Assembly: GCF_017814915.1 (NCBI RefSeq)
Contig: NZ_JAGIPZ010000013.1
Location: forward strand, 53,594-117,593
Direction of reading: 5' to 3'
Origin: Herbaspirillum sp. LeCh32-8
GTDB lineage: Bacteria > Pseudomonadota > Gammaproteobacteria > Burkholderiales > Burkholderiaceae_D
Length of the DNA: 64,000 nt
Part shown: positions 25,311 through 34,687 of the stretch, in pieces
How the letters are laid out: every line of letters starts with the position of its first letter
Position numbering within the stretch: the first letter of the stretch is position 1
Notes under the pieces: generated by a model
Told to the model about the DNA's origin: nothing
Databases searched by the model: none
What the model saw: only the letters and a program-made list of their open reading frames with translations
Made by a program: the position numbers and the translations under genes

Positions 25311-26738
25311 ATGGCACATTTTTTCGATGAGATGTATTCGGGAAGCGCTGCAAGCGACAACCCGCAAGTGCGTCAGCACTACGCCGAATTCGCCAACTGG
25401 CTGTCCGCGCAATCGGCTGAAACCATCGCCCGCAAACGTGCCGAGTCCGACCTGATCTTCCGCCGCGTCGGCATCACCTTCGCGGTCTACGGCAACGATG
25501 CGGGCACCGAACGCCTGATCCCGTTCGACATCATCCCGCGCATCATCCACAAGGCCGAATGGGCCAAGCTGGAAGCCGGCCTGGTGCAGCGCGTCAAGGC
25601 GCTCAACATGTTCATCCACGACATCTATCACGAGCAGAAGATCGTCAAGGCCGGCATCATCCCGGCCGAGCAGATTTTCCAGAACGCGCAGTACCGCCGC
25701 GAGATGCAGGATGTGAACGTGGTCAACGACATCTACGCGCACATCGCCGGCGTCGACATCGTGCGCGCCGGAGAGGGCGAGTTCTACGTGCTGGAGGACA
25801 ACCTGCGCGTGCCCTCCGGCGTGTCCTACATGCTGGAGAACCGCAAGATGATGATGCGGCTCTTCCCCGAGCTCTTCACCCGCCACAAGATCGCCCCGGT
25901 CGACCATTACCCCGACCTGCTGCTGGACAACCTGCGCTCGGTGGCGCCGGCCGGCGTGACCGATCCGGTGGTGGTGGTGATGACGCCGGGCATGTACAAC
26001 TCGGCCTACTTCGAACACGCTTTCCTGGCCCAGCAGATGGGGGTGGAACTGGTCGAGGGACAAGACCTGTTCGTCAAGGACAACGTGGTCTACATGCGCA
26101 CCACGCGCGGCCCCAAGCGGGTCGACGTGATCTATCGCCGCATCGACGACGACTTCCTCGATCCGCTGGCCTTCCGTCCCGATTCGGCGCTGGGCGTGCC
26201 GGGCCTGCTGCAGGCCTATCGCGCCGGCAAGGTGACGCTGACCAACGCCATCGGCACCGGCGTGGCCGACGACAAGTCGATCTACCCCTACGTGCCGGAC
26301 ATGGTGAAGTTCTACCTCTCCGAAGAACCCATCCTCAACAACGTGCCGACCTACCAGTGCCGCAAGAAGGCCGACCTCGACTACACGCTGGCTAATCTCG
26401 AAAAGCTGGTGGTCAAGGAAGTGCACGGCGCCGGCGGCTACGGCATGCTGGTCGGCCCCGCCTCCACCAAACAGGAGATCGAGGACTTCCGTGCCCGCGT
26501 CATCGCCAAGCCCGACGGCTACATCGCCCAGCCCACGCTGGCGCTGTCGGTGTGCCCGACCTATGTGGAAGCCGGCATCGCGCCGCGCCACCTTGACCTG
26601 CGCCCGTTCGTGCTGTCCGGCAAGAACGTGACGATGGTCAAGGGCGGCTTGACGCGCGTGGCGCTGAAAGAAGGCTCGCTGGTGGTGAACTCGTCGCAAG
26701 GCGGCGGCACCAAGGACACCTGGATTCTGGAGAAATAA
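25311..26738 (+). CDS. Circularly permuted ATP-grasp enzyme, stand-alone
   Basis: A 475-residue cytoplasmic enzyme of the COG2308 family, predicted to make an amide or peptide bond with ATP. Active-site features are intact: EDN at residues 162-164 (VLEDNLRVPSG), RRIDDDFLDP near 276-285, RPDSALGVPG near 289-298, the nucleotide Lys K369 (LVVKEVHG) and the Gly-rich loop GAGGYG at 373-378. The alpha-E gene starts one base after its stop and the proteasome-like Anbu gene follows, which is the well-known conserved neighbourhood of Anbu. The substrate is unknown. It differs from the fused paralogue at 16146 mainly in these active-site positions. Confidence 0.9.
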   Translation: MAHFFDEMYSGSAASDNPQVRQHYAEFANWLSAQSAETIARKRAESDLIFRRVGITFAVYGNDAGTERLIPFDIIPRIIHKAEWAKLEAGLVQRVKALNMFIHDIYHEQKIVKAGIIPAEQIFQNAQYRREMQDVNVVNDIYAHIAGVDIVRAGEGEFYVLEDNLRVPSGVSYMLENRKMMMRLFPELFTRHKIAPVDHYPDLLLDNLRSVAPAGVTDPVVVVMTPGMYNSAYFEHAFLAQQMGVELVEGQDLFVKDNVVYMRTTRGPKRVDVIYRRIDDDFLDPLAFRPDSALGVPGLLQAYRAGKVTLTNAIGTGVADDKSIYPYVPDMVKFYLSEEPILNNVPTYQCRKKADLDYTLANLEKLVVKEVHGAGGYGMLVGPASTKQEIEDFRARVIAKPDGYIAQPTLALSVCPTYVEAGIAPRHLDLRPFVLSGKNVTMVKGGLTRVALKEGSLVVNSSQGGGTKDTWILEK

Positions 26739-26739
26739 G

Positions 26740-27735
26740 ATGCTCAGTCGTACCGCCGATCACCTGTTCTGGATGGCCCGCTACACCGAGCGCGCCGAAA
26801 ACACCGCGCGCATGCTGGACGTGCATGTGCAAACCGCCCTGCTGCCGCAATCCACCGACGACGCCGAGCAAGGCTGGCGCGCCGTGCTCGGCATTTCCGA
26901 GCTGCTCTACGGCTACAACCAGAAGTACGACAAGCTGACGCAGAAGGACGTCATCGACTTCATGGTGCGTGACCCGAACAACCCGTCCTCGATCGCCTCC
27001 TGCCTGCGCCAGGCGCGTGAAAATGCGCGCGCGGTGCGCGGCGCGCTGACCACCGAGGCATGGGAAATCCAGAACGCCACCTGGATCAAGATGCAGTCCT
27101 ACCTGCAGACCAACGCGCTGGAGCAAAGTCCGGGCGACTTCTTCGAATGGGTCAAGCACCGCTCGCACCTCTCGCGCGGCGTCACCATCGGCACCATGCT
27201 GCAGGACGAGGCTTTTCACTTCATCCGCCTGGGCACCTTCCTCGAGCGCGCCGACAACACCGCGCGCATCATCGACGTAAAGTTCCACGGCGCCGGCGAA
27301 GCGCAATCGCAAAAGCAGAAACAGAAGCAGTCTCCGCAGGGGCAATCGCAGTCCGACGAGGACGGCGGCCAGATCGACTTTTATTATTGGGCGGCAATCC
27401 TGCGTTCGGTGTCCGGCTTCGAGATCTACCGCAAGGTGTATCGCGACGTCATCACGCCGGAACGCGTGGCCGAACTACTGATCCTGCGTCCGGACATGCC
27501 GCGTTCGCTGCTGGCGTGCGTGGCCCAGGTGGCGTCCAACCTGAAGCACGTGCACAACGACGTCTCGGCCGACACCGAACGCTTTGCCGGCAAGCTGCAC
27601 GCCGACCTCGAGTTCGCGCGCATCGAGGAAATCCTCGACGCCGGCCTGCACGACTACCTGACGGTGTTCCTGGAACGCATCTTCGAGCTCGGCAATCGGG
27701 TCAGTCGCGATTTTCTTGTTCCTTTGGCAGCATGA
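26740..27735 (+). CDS. Alpha-E domain protein
   Basis: A 331-residue all-helical protein of the COG2307 family. It opens with the typical MLSRTADHLFWMARYTERAE and continues with ARMLDVHVQT and RAVRGALTTEAWE. A Gln/Lys-rich low-complexity stretch (QKQKQKQSPQGQSQSDE, ~189-205) interrupts the helices and is probably a disordered loop. Alpha-E proteins are almost always beside ATP-grasp and transglutaminase genes; their role is unknown but thought to be structural or peptide-handling. The gene starts one base after the ATP-grasp stop. Confidence 0.88.
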   Translation: MLSRTADHLFWMARYTERAENTARMLDVHVQTALLPQSTDDAEQGWRAVLGISELLYGYNQKYDKLTQKDVIDFMVRDPNNPSSIASCLRQARENARAVRGALTTEAWEIQNATWIKMQSYLQTNALEQSPGDFFEWVKHRSHLSRGVTIGTMLQDEAFHFIRLGTFLERADNTARIIDVKFHGAGEAQSQKQKQKQSPQGQSQSDEDGGQIDFYYWAAILRSVSGFEIYRKVYRDVITPERVAELLILRPDMPRSLLACVAQVASNLKHVHNDVSADTERFAGKLHADLEFARIEEILDAGLHDYLTVFLERIFELGNRVSRDFLVPLAA

Positions 27736-27810
27736 ATATTCATTTATTCAGCCCTCTCGCCTAAGAAAATTTTGAATCGCGCCGTTAATGTAGGAACACG
27801 GCGACAGTGA

Positions 27811-27839
27811 GCCCCGCTCGCAACTTGTGCCGGCGGGGC
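27811..27839 (+). other. GC-rich stem-loop upstream of anbu
   Basis: GCCCCGC and GCGGGGC can form a 7-bp stem in the 143-base gap before the Anbu gene. It is followed by TTCCTGTAAAATCCGGTTTTT, which is not a clean T-tract. It may be an attenuating terminator between alpha-E and Anbu, or part of an Anbu promoter region that includes TAAAAT. Confidence 0.35.
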
Positions 27840-27878
27840 TTCCTGTAAAATCCGGTTTTTATATTTTCAGATCAGATC

Positions 27879-28757
27879 ATGACCTATTGCGTTGCCATGC
27901 GCCTGAACAGCGGCCTGGTATTCCTGTCCGATTCGCGAACCAATGCGGGCGTCGACCACATCGGCACCTTCCGCAAAATGAGTGTTTACGAGAATCCGGG
28001 CGACCGCGTCATGGTATTGATGACTGCCGGCAATCTGTCCATCTCGCAGTCGATCCGCCAGATGGTCAGCGACCGCACCAACGCCGATGGCCGCTCCATC
28101 TGGACCGCCACCTCCATGTATGAAGCCGCGCAGATCCTGGGCGACGCCATCCGCGCCGTGCATGATCGCGAGGCCAATGAGCTGGGCAAGTTCGGTATCG
28201 ATTTCAACGTCAGCATCATCTTCGGCGGACAGATCAAGGGCGAGCGTTGTCGCCTGTTCCAGATGTACTCGGCCGGCAACTTCATCGAGTCGCACGACGA
28301 GAACACCTATTTCCAGATCGGCGAAGCCAAATACGGCAAGCCCATCATCGACCGCGTCGTCACCCCGCAAACCACGCTGGACGAAGCCGCCAAGTGCGCG
28401 CTGATCTCCATGGACTCGACGCTGAAGTCCAATATCTCGGTCGGCCTGCCGCTGGACCTGCTGGTCTACAACAGCGACGACCTGTCCGTGGGCCGCTTCG
28501 TCACCATTGACGAACAGAACCAGTATTTCCAGATGATCCGCCGCAGCTGGGGCTCGCAGTTGAAGCGCGTGTTCGAGGCGATCGACGACCCGGTCTGGGA
28601 TGCCGCGCCGGAGGCGACGTTAAACGTGCTGTCCTCGTCGTCCGACCACAGCGAACCGGTGCGCGTGGCGCCGCCGTCGGGTGTGGCGCGCAACCCACAA
28701 GCCGTGCCGCGCCAGATCCTGGCGCATCAGGACGGCGACTCGGAGCAGGCCAGCTAA
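27879..28757 (+). CDS. Anbu proteasome-like peptidase (HslV-type)
   Basis: A 292-residue N-terminal nucleophile hydrolase of COG3484, the ancestral beta subunit. The protein starts MTYCVAMRLNSGLVFLSDSR, so removal of Met would expose Thr as nucleophile, followed by the family's SDSRTNAGVD (an Asp/Ser pattern at the active site) and LGKFGIDFNVSIIFGGQIKG. The expected length of ~250 residues is exceeded by a Ser/Pro-rich C-terminal tail (~245-292) likely to be disordered. Anbu forms a helical assembly in other bacteria and has no dedicated ATPase gene. It is the last gene of the operon with the ATP-grasp and alpha-E proteins; terminator follows at 28804. Confidence 0.92.
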   Translation: MTYCVAMRLNSGLVFLSDSRTNAGVDHIGTFRKMSVYENPGDRVMVLMTAGNLSISQSIRQMVSDRTNADGRSIWTATSMYEAAQILGDAIRAVHDREANELGKFGIDFNVSIIFGGQIKGERCRLFQMYSAGNFIESHDENTYFQIGEAKYGKPIIDRVVTPQTTLDEAAKCALISMDSTLKSNISVGLPLDLLVYNSDDLSVGRFVTIDEQNQYFQMIRRSWGSQLKRVFEAIDDPVWDAAPEATLNVLSSSSDHSEPVRVAPPSGVARNPQAVPRQILAHQDGDSEQAS

Positions 28758-28803
28758 GCAATATTGGCGTTCTGACAAAACCCGAACCATGCGTTCGGGC
28801 AAT

Positions 28804-28836
28804 AAAAAAGGCTGCAAGCAATTGCAGCCTTTTTTG
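28804..28836. terminator. Bidirectional terminator between anbu and purM
   Basis: AAGGCTGCAA and TTGCAGCCTT form a perfect 10-bp stem around GCAA, with A-tract before and T-tract after, between convergent genes. Confidence 0.9.
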
Positions 28837-28882
28837 TTTTCCGCGAGCAACACGGCGCCGGCAGGCGCCGTGTCTGCCGCGA

Positions 28883-29926
28883 TCAGCGCACGATGGTCTG
28901 CGCTTCGCCTTCGGCGCGGGCGCGGATGGCGCCGATGCGGTAGACGGTCTCGCCGGCCGCCTTCAGGTGGGCTTCGGCGGCGTCCGCGTTTTCCTTGGAC
29001 ACAATCACGGTCATGCCGATACCGCAGTTGAAGACGCGGTGCATCTCGGCGTCAGCCACGCCGCCGTGCTGCTGCAGCCAGGTGAACAGCGGCGGCATGG
29101 TCCAGGACTTGGCGTCCAGCTCGGCGGTCAGGTTGTCCTGCAGCACGCGCGGGATATTCTCGACCAGGCCGCCGCCGGTGATATGCACCATGCCCTTGAC
29201 TTCCAGCTTCTCCATCAGCGACAGCAGCGGCTTGACGTAGATGCGGGTCGGGGCCATCAGCACGTCGGCCAGCTTGCGGCCGTGGAAGTCGGCGTTCAGG
29301 TCCGGCTTGGCGACTTCCAGGATCTTGCGCACCAGAGAATAGCCGTTGGAGTGCGCGCCCGAGGAGGCCAGGCCCAGCACCACGTCGCCCGGGGCGATCT
29401 TGGTACCGTCGATGATCTTGGACTTTTCCACCGCGCCGACCGCGAAACCGGCCAGGTCGTATTCGCCGTCCGGGTACATGGACGGCATTTCAGCGGTTTC
29501 ACCACCGATCAGGGCGCAGCCCGCCTGCTCGCAGCCGGCGGCGATACCCTTGATGACGTCGGTAGCCGACGGCACGTCCAGCTTGCCGCAGGCAAAGTAA
29601 TCCAGGAAGAACAGCGGCTCGGCGCCTTGCACCAGGATGTCGTTGACGCTCATGGCGACCAGGTCGATACCGACCGTATCGTGCTTGTTCAGATGGAAAG
29701 CCAGCTTGAGCTTGGTGCCCACGCCGTCGGTGCCGGACACCAGCACCGGCTCCTTGAATTTCTTGCTGATTTCAAACAGGGCGCCGAACCCGCCAATGCC
29801 GCCCAGCACGCCTTCGCGGGTCGTACGCTTGGCAAAAGGCTTGATCGCCTCTACCAGGGCGTCGCCGGCATCGATGTCGACGCCAGCGTCGCGGTAGGAA
29901 AGGGAGACATTGGATGGTGAAGTCAT
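28883..29926 (-). CDS. purM: Phosphoribosylformylglycinamidine cyclo-ligase (AIR synthetase)
   Basis: A 347-residue enzyme of purine biosynthesis that closes the imidazole ring of formylglycinamidine ribonucleotide using ATP. The start [20 protein letters not shown] fits the family length; the longer frame to 30151 is shadow. Landmarks include [47 protein letters not shown] and [15 protein letters not shown]. No strong ribosome site precedes the ATG. It is divergent from the AI-2E transporter gene with about 100 bases between, and that gap contains a 6-bp inverted repeat AGGGCG-AAATA-CGCCCT at 29966-29982. Confidence 0.97.
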   Translation of the reverse strand: MTSPSNVSLSYRDAGVDIDAGDALVEAIKPFAKRTTREGVLGGIGGFGALFEISKKFKEPVLVSGTDGVGTKLKLAFHLNKHDTVGIDLVAMSVNDILVQGAEPLFFLDYFACGKLDVPSATDVIKGIAAGCEQAGCALIGGETAEMPSMYPDGEYDLAGFAVGAVEKSKIIDGTKIAPGDVVLGLASSGAHSNGYSLVRKILEVAKPDLNADFHGRKLADVLMAPTRIYVKPLLSLMEKLEVKGMVHITGGGLVENIPRVLQDNLTAELDAKSWTMPPLFTWLQQHGGVADAEMHRVFNCGIGMTVIVSKENADAAEAHLKAAGETVYRIGAIRARAEGEAQTIVR

Positions 29927-30029
29927 GATGAAATATTGCCAGTTAAGACGGTAAAATACGGGATTAGGGCGAAATACGCCCTGCCAAACCGTGATTTTAA
30001 CAAAACCGACACCCCCGAAGCCCGATTCC

Positions 30030-31118
30030 ATGCCTTTTTCTTTGTCCGAAGAGCAAAAACAAAATCTGGTGTGGCTGATCGTCGGTATTCTGCTATTGAG
30101 CCTGCTGGCCGCGCTGGGCCCCATGTTGTCGCCGTTCATCGCCGCCGGCATCCTGGGCTACGCGCTCAATCCCGGCGTGGACTGGATCGCGCGCCGCCGC
30201 ATCGGACCGGTGCGGGTGCCGCGTTTCGTGGCCGTGACGATCATGGTGCTGCTGCTGATCCTGGCCGCGCTGGCGCTGGTGCTGATCGTGGTGCCGCTGG
30301 TGCTGCGCCAGATTCCGCAACTGCAGGCGCAGATCCCGCCGCTGCTGGACAAGTTGAACGCCACCGTGTCGCCGCGCCTGCACCAGCTGGGCATCGACGT
30401 GCGCCTGGACCTGGCCGGCATCAAGGCCTTGCTGACCCAGCAGATCAGCACCAGCGGCGATGAGCTGTGGGCCTCGGTGCTGGCCTCGGCGCGGGTGGGC
30501 GGTACGGCGCTGCTGGCCTGGGCGGCCAATCTGCTGTTCGTGCCGATGGTGCTGTTCTACCTGCTGCAGGACTGGCATCCGTTCATCAAGCGCGTGCAGA
30601 CCATGATTCCGCGCCGCTGGGCCGGCCGCATCAACACCATGGCCACCGAGGTCGACGACCTGCTGGGGCAATACCTGCGCGGCCAGTTGCTGGTGATGCT
30701 GGTGCTGGCGGTCTATTATTCAGTGGCGCTGACGCTCGCGGGCTTCGACAGCGCCCTGCCGGTGGGCGTATTGACCGGCTTGCTGGTATTCATCCCCTAC
30801 GTCGGTTTCGGCCTGGGCCTGGTGCTGGCGATCCTGGCCGCGATCCTGCAGTTCGACGGCGCGGTCGGCCTCCTGTGGGTGGCGCTGATTTACGGCGCCG
30901 GCCAGGTGCTGGAAAGCTTTATCCTGACGCCCAAGCTGGTCGGCGAGCGCATCGGCCTGCACCCCTTGGTCGTCATCTTTGCCCTGCTGGCCTTTGGCCA
31001 GCTGTTCGGTTTCGTCGGCGTGCTGCTGGCGTTGCCGGCATCGGCCATCGTCTCGGTGATCGCCACCCATGTGCGGCGCGAGTACCTGGCAAGTAATTTC
31101 TATAACCGTCAGTCATGA
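30030..31118 (+). CDS. AI-2E family membrane transporter (PerM-like)
   Basis: A 362-residue inner-membrane protein with about eight helices. The start [19 protein letters not shown] is preferred to an ATG 13 codons upstream, which would fall in the promoter gap. Two N-terminal helices ([19 protein letters not shown]), the periplasmic amphipathic region around [20 protein letters not shown] and the conserved cluster [21 protein letters not shown] and [20 protein letters not shown] match the family. Members export various solutes; the name from autoinducer-2 is often not literal. It shares an ATGA overlap with hda, so it is co-translated with the DnaA regulator. Confidence 0.87.
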   Translation: MPFSLSEEQKQNLVWLIVGILLLSLLAALGPMLSPFIAAGILGYALNPGVDWIARRRIGPVRVPRFVAVTIMVLLLILAALALVLIVVPLVLRQIPQLQAQIPPLLDKLNATVSPRLHQLGIDVRLDLAGIKALLTQQISTSGDELWASVLASARVGGTALLAWAANLLFVPMVLFYLLQDWHPFIKRVQTMIPRRWAGRINTMATEVDDLLGQYLRGQLLVMLVLAVYYSVALTLAGFDSALPVGVLTGLLVFIPYVGFGLGLVLAILAAILQFDGAVGLLWVALIYGAGQVLESFILTPKLVGERIGLHPLVVIFALLAFGQLFGFVGVLLALPASAIVSVIATHVRREYLASNFYNRQS

Positions 31119-31828
31119 AACAGATTCCGCTCGATTTAAGCGCGGACCAGCCGCAAAGCTTCGACACTTTCGTCACTGGCCGCAATGCAGAACTGCTGCA
31201 GCGCCTGAAGCTGCTGGCAGCCGGCACGGACACGTCCACGCACACCGCCAGCGCCAGCACTGACCGCTTCATCTACATCTGGGCCGAAGCCGGCGCCGGC
31301 AAGAGTCATCTGCTGCAAACCGTGGCCACCGCCGTCGGCCCGCGCGCACGCGTGATCACGCCCGCTTCCGCCAACGAGGCGCAGGACAGCTTCGATTATT
31401 CGTCGCAGATTTCGCACTACCTGGTCGACGACGTCGACCAGTTGCACGACGAGGCGCAGATCGCCGTCTTCAACCTGTTCAACCAGATTCGCGAACAGGG
31501 CGGCTGGCTGGTGTCCACCGGCAAGCTGCCGCCGACCCGGCTGGAACTGCGCGAAGACCTGCGCACCCGCCTGGGCTGGGGCCTGATCTACCAGATCCAC
31601 GACCTGTCCGACGACGAGAAGATCGCCGCCCTGCTGCAGGCCACCCTGACGCGCGGTCTCGAAATCCCGCCCGCCGTGCTGACCTACATGCTGACCCACT
31701 ACCGGCGCGACATGCCATCACTGTCGCGCATGCTCGATGCGCTGGACCGCTACTCGCTGGCGACCAAGCGCGCCATCACGCTGCCGCTGCTGCGCGAACT
31801 GTTACAACAGGAATCCGAAGAACAATGA
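31115..31828 (+). CDS. hda: Regulatory inactivator of DnaA, Hda
   Basis: A 237-residue AAA+ protein that, bound to the sliding clamp, stimulates ATP hydrolysis by DnaA after initiation. The N-terminal QIPLDL is the clamp-binding peptide. Walker A is AEAGAGKSHLL, Walker B is YLVDDVDQL and the sensor-1 and box VII regions follow (LVSTGKLPPTRLELREDLRTR). The start overlaps the transporter stop by four bases and the stop overlaps the HAD start by four, so the genes form a tightly coupled operon hda-HAD-pcnB. In many betaproteobacteria hda lies in this same order. Confidence 0.93.
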   Translation: MKQIPLDLSADQPQSFDTFVTGRNAELLQRLKLLAAGTDTSTHTASASTDRFIYIWAEAGAGKSHLLQTVATAVGPRARVITPASANEAQDSFDYSSQISHYLVDDVDQLHDEAQIAVFNLFNQIREQGGWLVSTGKLPPTRLELREDLRTRLGWGLIYQIHDLSDDEKIAALLQATLTRGLEIPPAVLTYMLTHYRRDMPSLSRMLDALDRYSLATKRAITLPLLRELLQQESEEQ

Positions 31829-32508
31829 ACCTCGCCTTATTCGACCTCGACCACACCCTGCTGCCGCTCGACTCCGACCACGAGTGGGGCGAATTCCTGG
31901 CCCGCATCGGCGCGGTGGAAGCGGAAAGCTTCCGCAAAGCCAACGATGAATGGTTCGCCCATTACCAGGCCGGCACGCTGGATCCGATCAAGTACCTCGA
32001 GTTCGCCTTCGAGATCCTGTCGCGCTTCCCGCGCGCACAGCTCGACGAGATGCACCGCCAGTTCATGCAGGAAGTGGTGCAACCCGCCATCCTGCCGCAG
32101 GCGGTGGCGCTGGTAAAAAAACACCTGGACGACGGCGACCTGGTGGCCATCGTGACGGCCACCAATCACTTCGTCACCAAGCCCATCGCCGAGCAGTTCG
32201 GCCGCGTGCACCTGATCGCCGCCATGCCCGAGCTCGACGCCGCAGGCAACATCACCGGCAAGCTGGTCGGCACGCCCACCCTGGGCGCCGGCAAGGTCAC
32301 CCATACCGACGCCTGGCTGGCCACGCTGGGCCACACGCTGGACAAGTTCGAGCGTAGCTATTTCTACAGCGACTCGCAAAACGACATCCCGCTGCTGGAA
32401 ATCGTGACCGACCCGATCGCCACCAACCCCAACGCCAAGCTGCTGGCGCACGCGCAGGCGCGCGGCTGGCCCGTGCTGAACCTCTTCGAAGACGGTCACG
32501 CACAATGA
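31825..32508 (+). CDS. HAD-IB family hydrolase (SerB-like)
   Basis: A 227-residue cytoplasmic phosphatase. Motif I is LFDLDHTLLPLDSD with both Asp residues, motif II the Thr in IVTATNHFV, motif III Lys near GKVTHTDAW and motif IV SDSQNDIPLLE. It resembles phosphoserine phosphatase-like HAD-IB proteins but is not SerB itself, so the substrate is not assigned. It overlaps hda and pcnB by four bases at each end (ATGA type), implying coupled translation. Confidence 0.88.
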   Translation: MNLALFDLDHTLLPLDSDHEWGEFLARIGAVEAESFRKANDEWFAHYQAGTLDPIKYLEFAFEILSRFPRAQLDEMHRQFMQEVVQPAILPQAVALVKKHLDDGDLVAIVTATNHFVTKPIAEQFGRVHLIAAMPELDAAGNITGKLVGTPTLGAGKVTHTDAWLATLGHTLDKFERSYFYSDSQNDIPLLEIVTDPIATNPNAKLLAHAQARGWPVLNLFEDGHAQ

Positions 32509-34064
32509 TCAAGAAGCTGATCCGCTCCATCCTGGGCAAGGGCAAGTCCGCGCCCGCCGGCAAATCCACCGAACCCGACGTGCTCGGCCACAAGCAGCAC
32601 GGCATCGATCCCTCGCTGGTCTCCCCCAACGCGGTGCGCGTGACGCAGACCTTGCAGGACGCCGGCTTCAAGGCCTTCATCGTCGGCGGCGCCGTGCGCG
32701 ACCTGCTGCTGGCGATCAAGCCCAAGGACTTCGACGTCGCCACCAACGCGACGCCGGAACAGGTCAAGGCGCTGTTCCGCCGCGCCTTCATCATCGGCCG
32801 TCGCTTCCAGATCGTGCATGTAATGTTCGGCCAGGAACTGATCGAGGTCACCACCTTCCGCGGCGCCTCCGCCGACAACGCCCCCAAGGACGAACACGGC
32901 CGCGTGCTGCGCGACAACACCTTCGGCGAACAGCACGAGGATGCCGAGCGGCGCGACTTCACCATCAACGCGATGTATTACGATCCGGCTTCGCAGACCG
33001 TGCTGGATTACCACGGCGGCATCGCCGACATCCGCGCCAAGAAGCTGCGTATCATCGGCGAGCCGGAAGCGCGCTATCGCGAAGACCCGGTGCGCATGCT
33101 GCGTGTGGTGCGCTTCGCCGCCAAGCTCAAATTCACCATCGACCCGGCCAGCAGCGCCCCCATCCGCGTGATGGCGCCGCTGATCGACAACGTGCCGGCC
33201 GCACGCGTGTTCGACGAAATGTTGAAGCTGCTCATGAGCGGCCACGCGCTGGCCTGCCTGCAGCAACTGCGCAAGGAAGGCCTGCATCACGGCCTGCTGC
33301 CGCTGCTGGACGTGGTGCTGGAGCAACCGCTGGGCGAGAAGTTCGTGACCCTGGCGCTGGCCAATACCGACGCCCGCGTCAAGCAGGGCAAGCCGGTGTC
33401 GCCGGGCTTCCTGTTCGCCTCATTGCTGTGGCACCAGGTGCTGGAAAAATGGCGCGCCTACCAGGCCGCCGGCGAGTACCCGATCCCGGCGCTGCACCTG
33501 GCCGCCGACGACGTGCTCGACGCCCAGACCGAAAAGCTGGCCCTGCAGCGCAAGATCGCCTCCGACATGCGCGACATCTGGGCCATGCAGCCGCGCTTCG
33601 AACGCCGCGTCGGCAAGGCGCCGTACAAGCTGCTGGAACACCTGCGCCTGCGCGCCGGCTACGACTTCCTGCTGCTGCGCTGCGAATCGGGCGAATTGGA
33701 TGCGGAACTGGGCGAGTGGTGGGAAGCCTTCATCGGCGGCAACGGCGCCGAGCGCGAAGAACTGATCGCGCGCAAGCCGGCTGACGCCTCCGCCGGTCCC
33801 GGCCCCAAGAAGCGCAAGCGCCGCGGCGGCCGCAGCCGCTCCAAGAGCGACGCTACGGGCGAATCGACGCAGGCCGAATTCACCGTGGAAGACCCCGCAC
33901 CGGCGCCGAAGGCAGCTGCGACCCCTGCAGCCGAAGCACGTGAAGACGGCGCACCCGCCGACGGCGATGCTCCCAAGCGACGTCGCCGACGCCGCAGCAG
34001 CGGTGGCGGCAACTCCGGCAACACCGGCGGCGATGCTGGTCATGCAGCGGCTTCCGGCGAGTAA
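32505..34064 (+). CDS. pcnB: Poly(A) polymerase I
   Basis: A 519-residue nucleotidyltransferase adding 3' poly(A) tails that mark RNA for decay. The catalytic core shows FIVGGAVRDLLLAIKPKDFDVATNATP (cut here as motifs GGAVRDLLL and KDFDVATN with the DxD carboxylates) and RRDFTINAMYYD. The N terminus is short and basic. From about residue 427 the tail turns highly basic and disordered (KKRKRRGGRSRSK, then KRRRRRRSSGGGNSG), longer than in E. coli and probably an RNA-contact extension. It overlaps the HAD gene by four bases and folK follows after 35 bases. Confidence 0.95.
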   Translation: MIKKLIRSILGKGKSAPAGKSTEPDVLGHKQHGIDPSLVSPNAVRVTQTLQDAGFKAFIVGGAVRDLLLAIKPKDFDVATNATPEQVKALFRRAFIIGRRFQIVHVMFGQELIEVTTFRGASADNAPKDEHGRVLRDNTFGEQHEDAERRDFTINAMYYDPASQTVLDYHGGIADIRAKKLRIIGEPEARYREDPVRMLRVVRFAAKLKFTIDPASSAPIRVMAPLIDNVPAARVFDEMLKLLMSGHALACLQQLRKEGLHHGLLPLLDVVLEQPLGEKFVTLALANTDARVKQGKPVSPGFLFASLLWHQVLEKWRAYQAAGEYPIPALHLAADDVLDAQTEKLALQRKIASDMRDIWAMQPRFERRVGKAPYKLLEHLRLRAGYDFLLLRCESGELDAELGEWWEAFIGGNGAEREELIARKPADASAGPGPKKRKRRGGRSRSKSDATGESTQAEFTVEDPAPAPKAAATPAAEAREDGAPADGDAPKRRRRRRSSGGGNSGNTGGDAGHAAASGE

Positions 34065-34099
34065 TCCTCGCGCAGGAACCGGCACGCACTGAGTACGCG

Positions 34100-34588
34100 A
34101 TGAACCCGCAGCAAACCACCGCCTTCATCGGCATCGGCGGCAACCTGGGCGACGACGCCCGCGCCACGGTCGAGCAGGCCATCGTGCGGCTGGCCGCCCT
34201 GCCGCAGGCGCAGCTGCTGCGCGCCTCGTCCTTGTACCGCACCGCGCCGGTGGACTCCAGCGGTGACGACTACGTCAACGCGGTCGCGCAACTCTTCACC
34301 TCGCTGTCCCCGCTCGATCTGCTGCATGCGCTGCAAGCCATCGAGCTGGATCACGGCCGCGAGCGCCCCTACCGCAACGCGCCGCGCACCCTCGATCTCG
34401 ACCTGCTGTTGTATGGCGAGCAGTTGATCGACAATGCCGAACTAGTGGTGCCCCACCCGCGCATGGCGCAGCGCGCCTTCGTACTGGCGCCGCTGCTTGA
34501 ACTCGATCCGGCCATCACCATCCCCGGCATCGGCCCGGCGCAGCCCTGCCTCGACCTCATCAACGACCAGCCCATCAGCAAGCTCTGA
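34100..34588 (+). CDS. folK: 6-hydroxymethyl-7,8-dihydropterin pyrophosphokinase
   Basis: A 162-residue folate-biosynthesis enzyme that transfers pyrophosphate from ATP to hydroxymethyl-dihydropterin. Landmarks are FIGIGGNLGDD at the start, YRTAPVDSS, LQAIELDHGRERPYRNAPR and the signature PRTLDLDLLLYG, with the metal-binding Asp pair, then VPHPRMAQRAFVLAPLLE. It is the last gene of the hda-HAD-pcnB-folK run. In related betaproteobacteria a deoxynucleoside kinase and panB commonly follow; here they lie 13 kb further on. Confidence 0.95.
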   Translation: MNPQQTTAFIGIGGNLGDDARATVEQAIVRLAALPQAQLLRASSLYRTAPVDSSGDDYVNAVAQLFTSLSPLDLLHALQAIELDHGRERPYRNAPRTLDLDLLLYGEQLIDNAELVVPHPRMAQRAFVLAPLLELDPAITIPGIGPAQPCLDLINDQPISKL

Positions 34589-34687
34589 CAGCGGCAGCCG
34601 CCATCGCGGCACTCTCCCGAACTTCATCGCCTTGCATCGCTCTGAGCGAAACCGGCGCGCGCCGGCAACACGCCAAAGGAGAGACGC

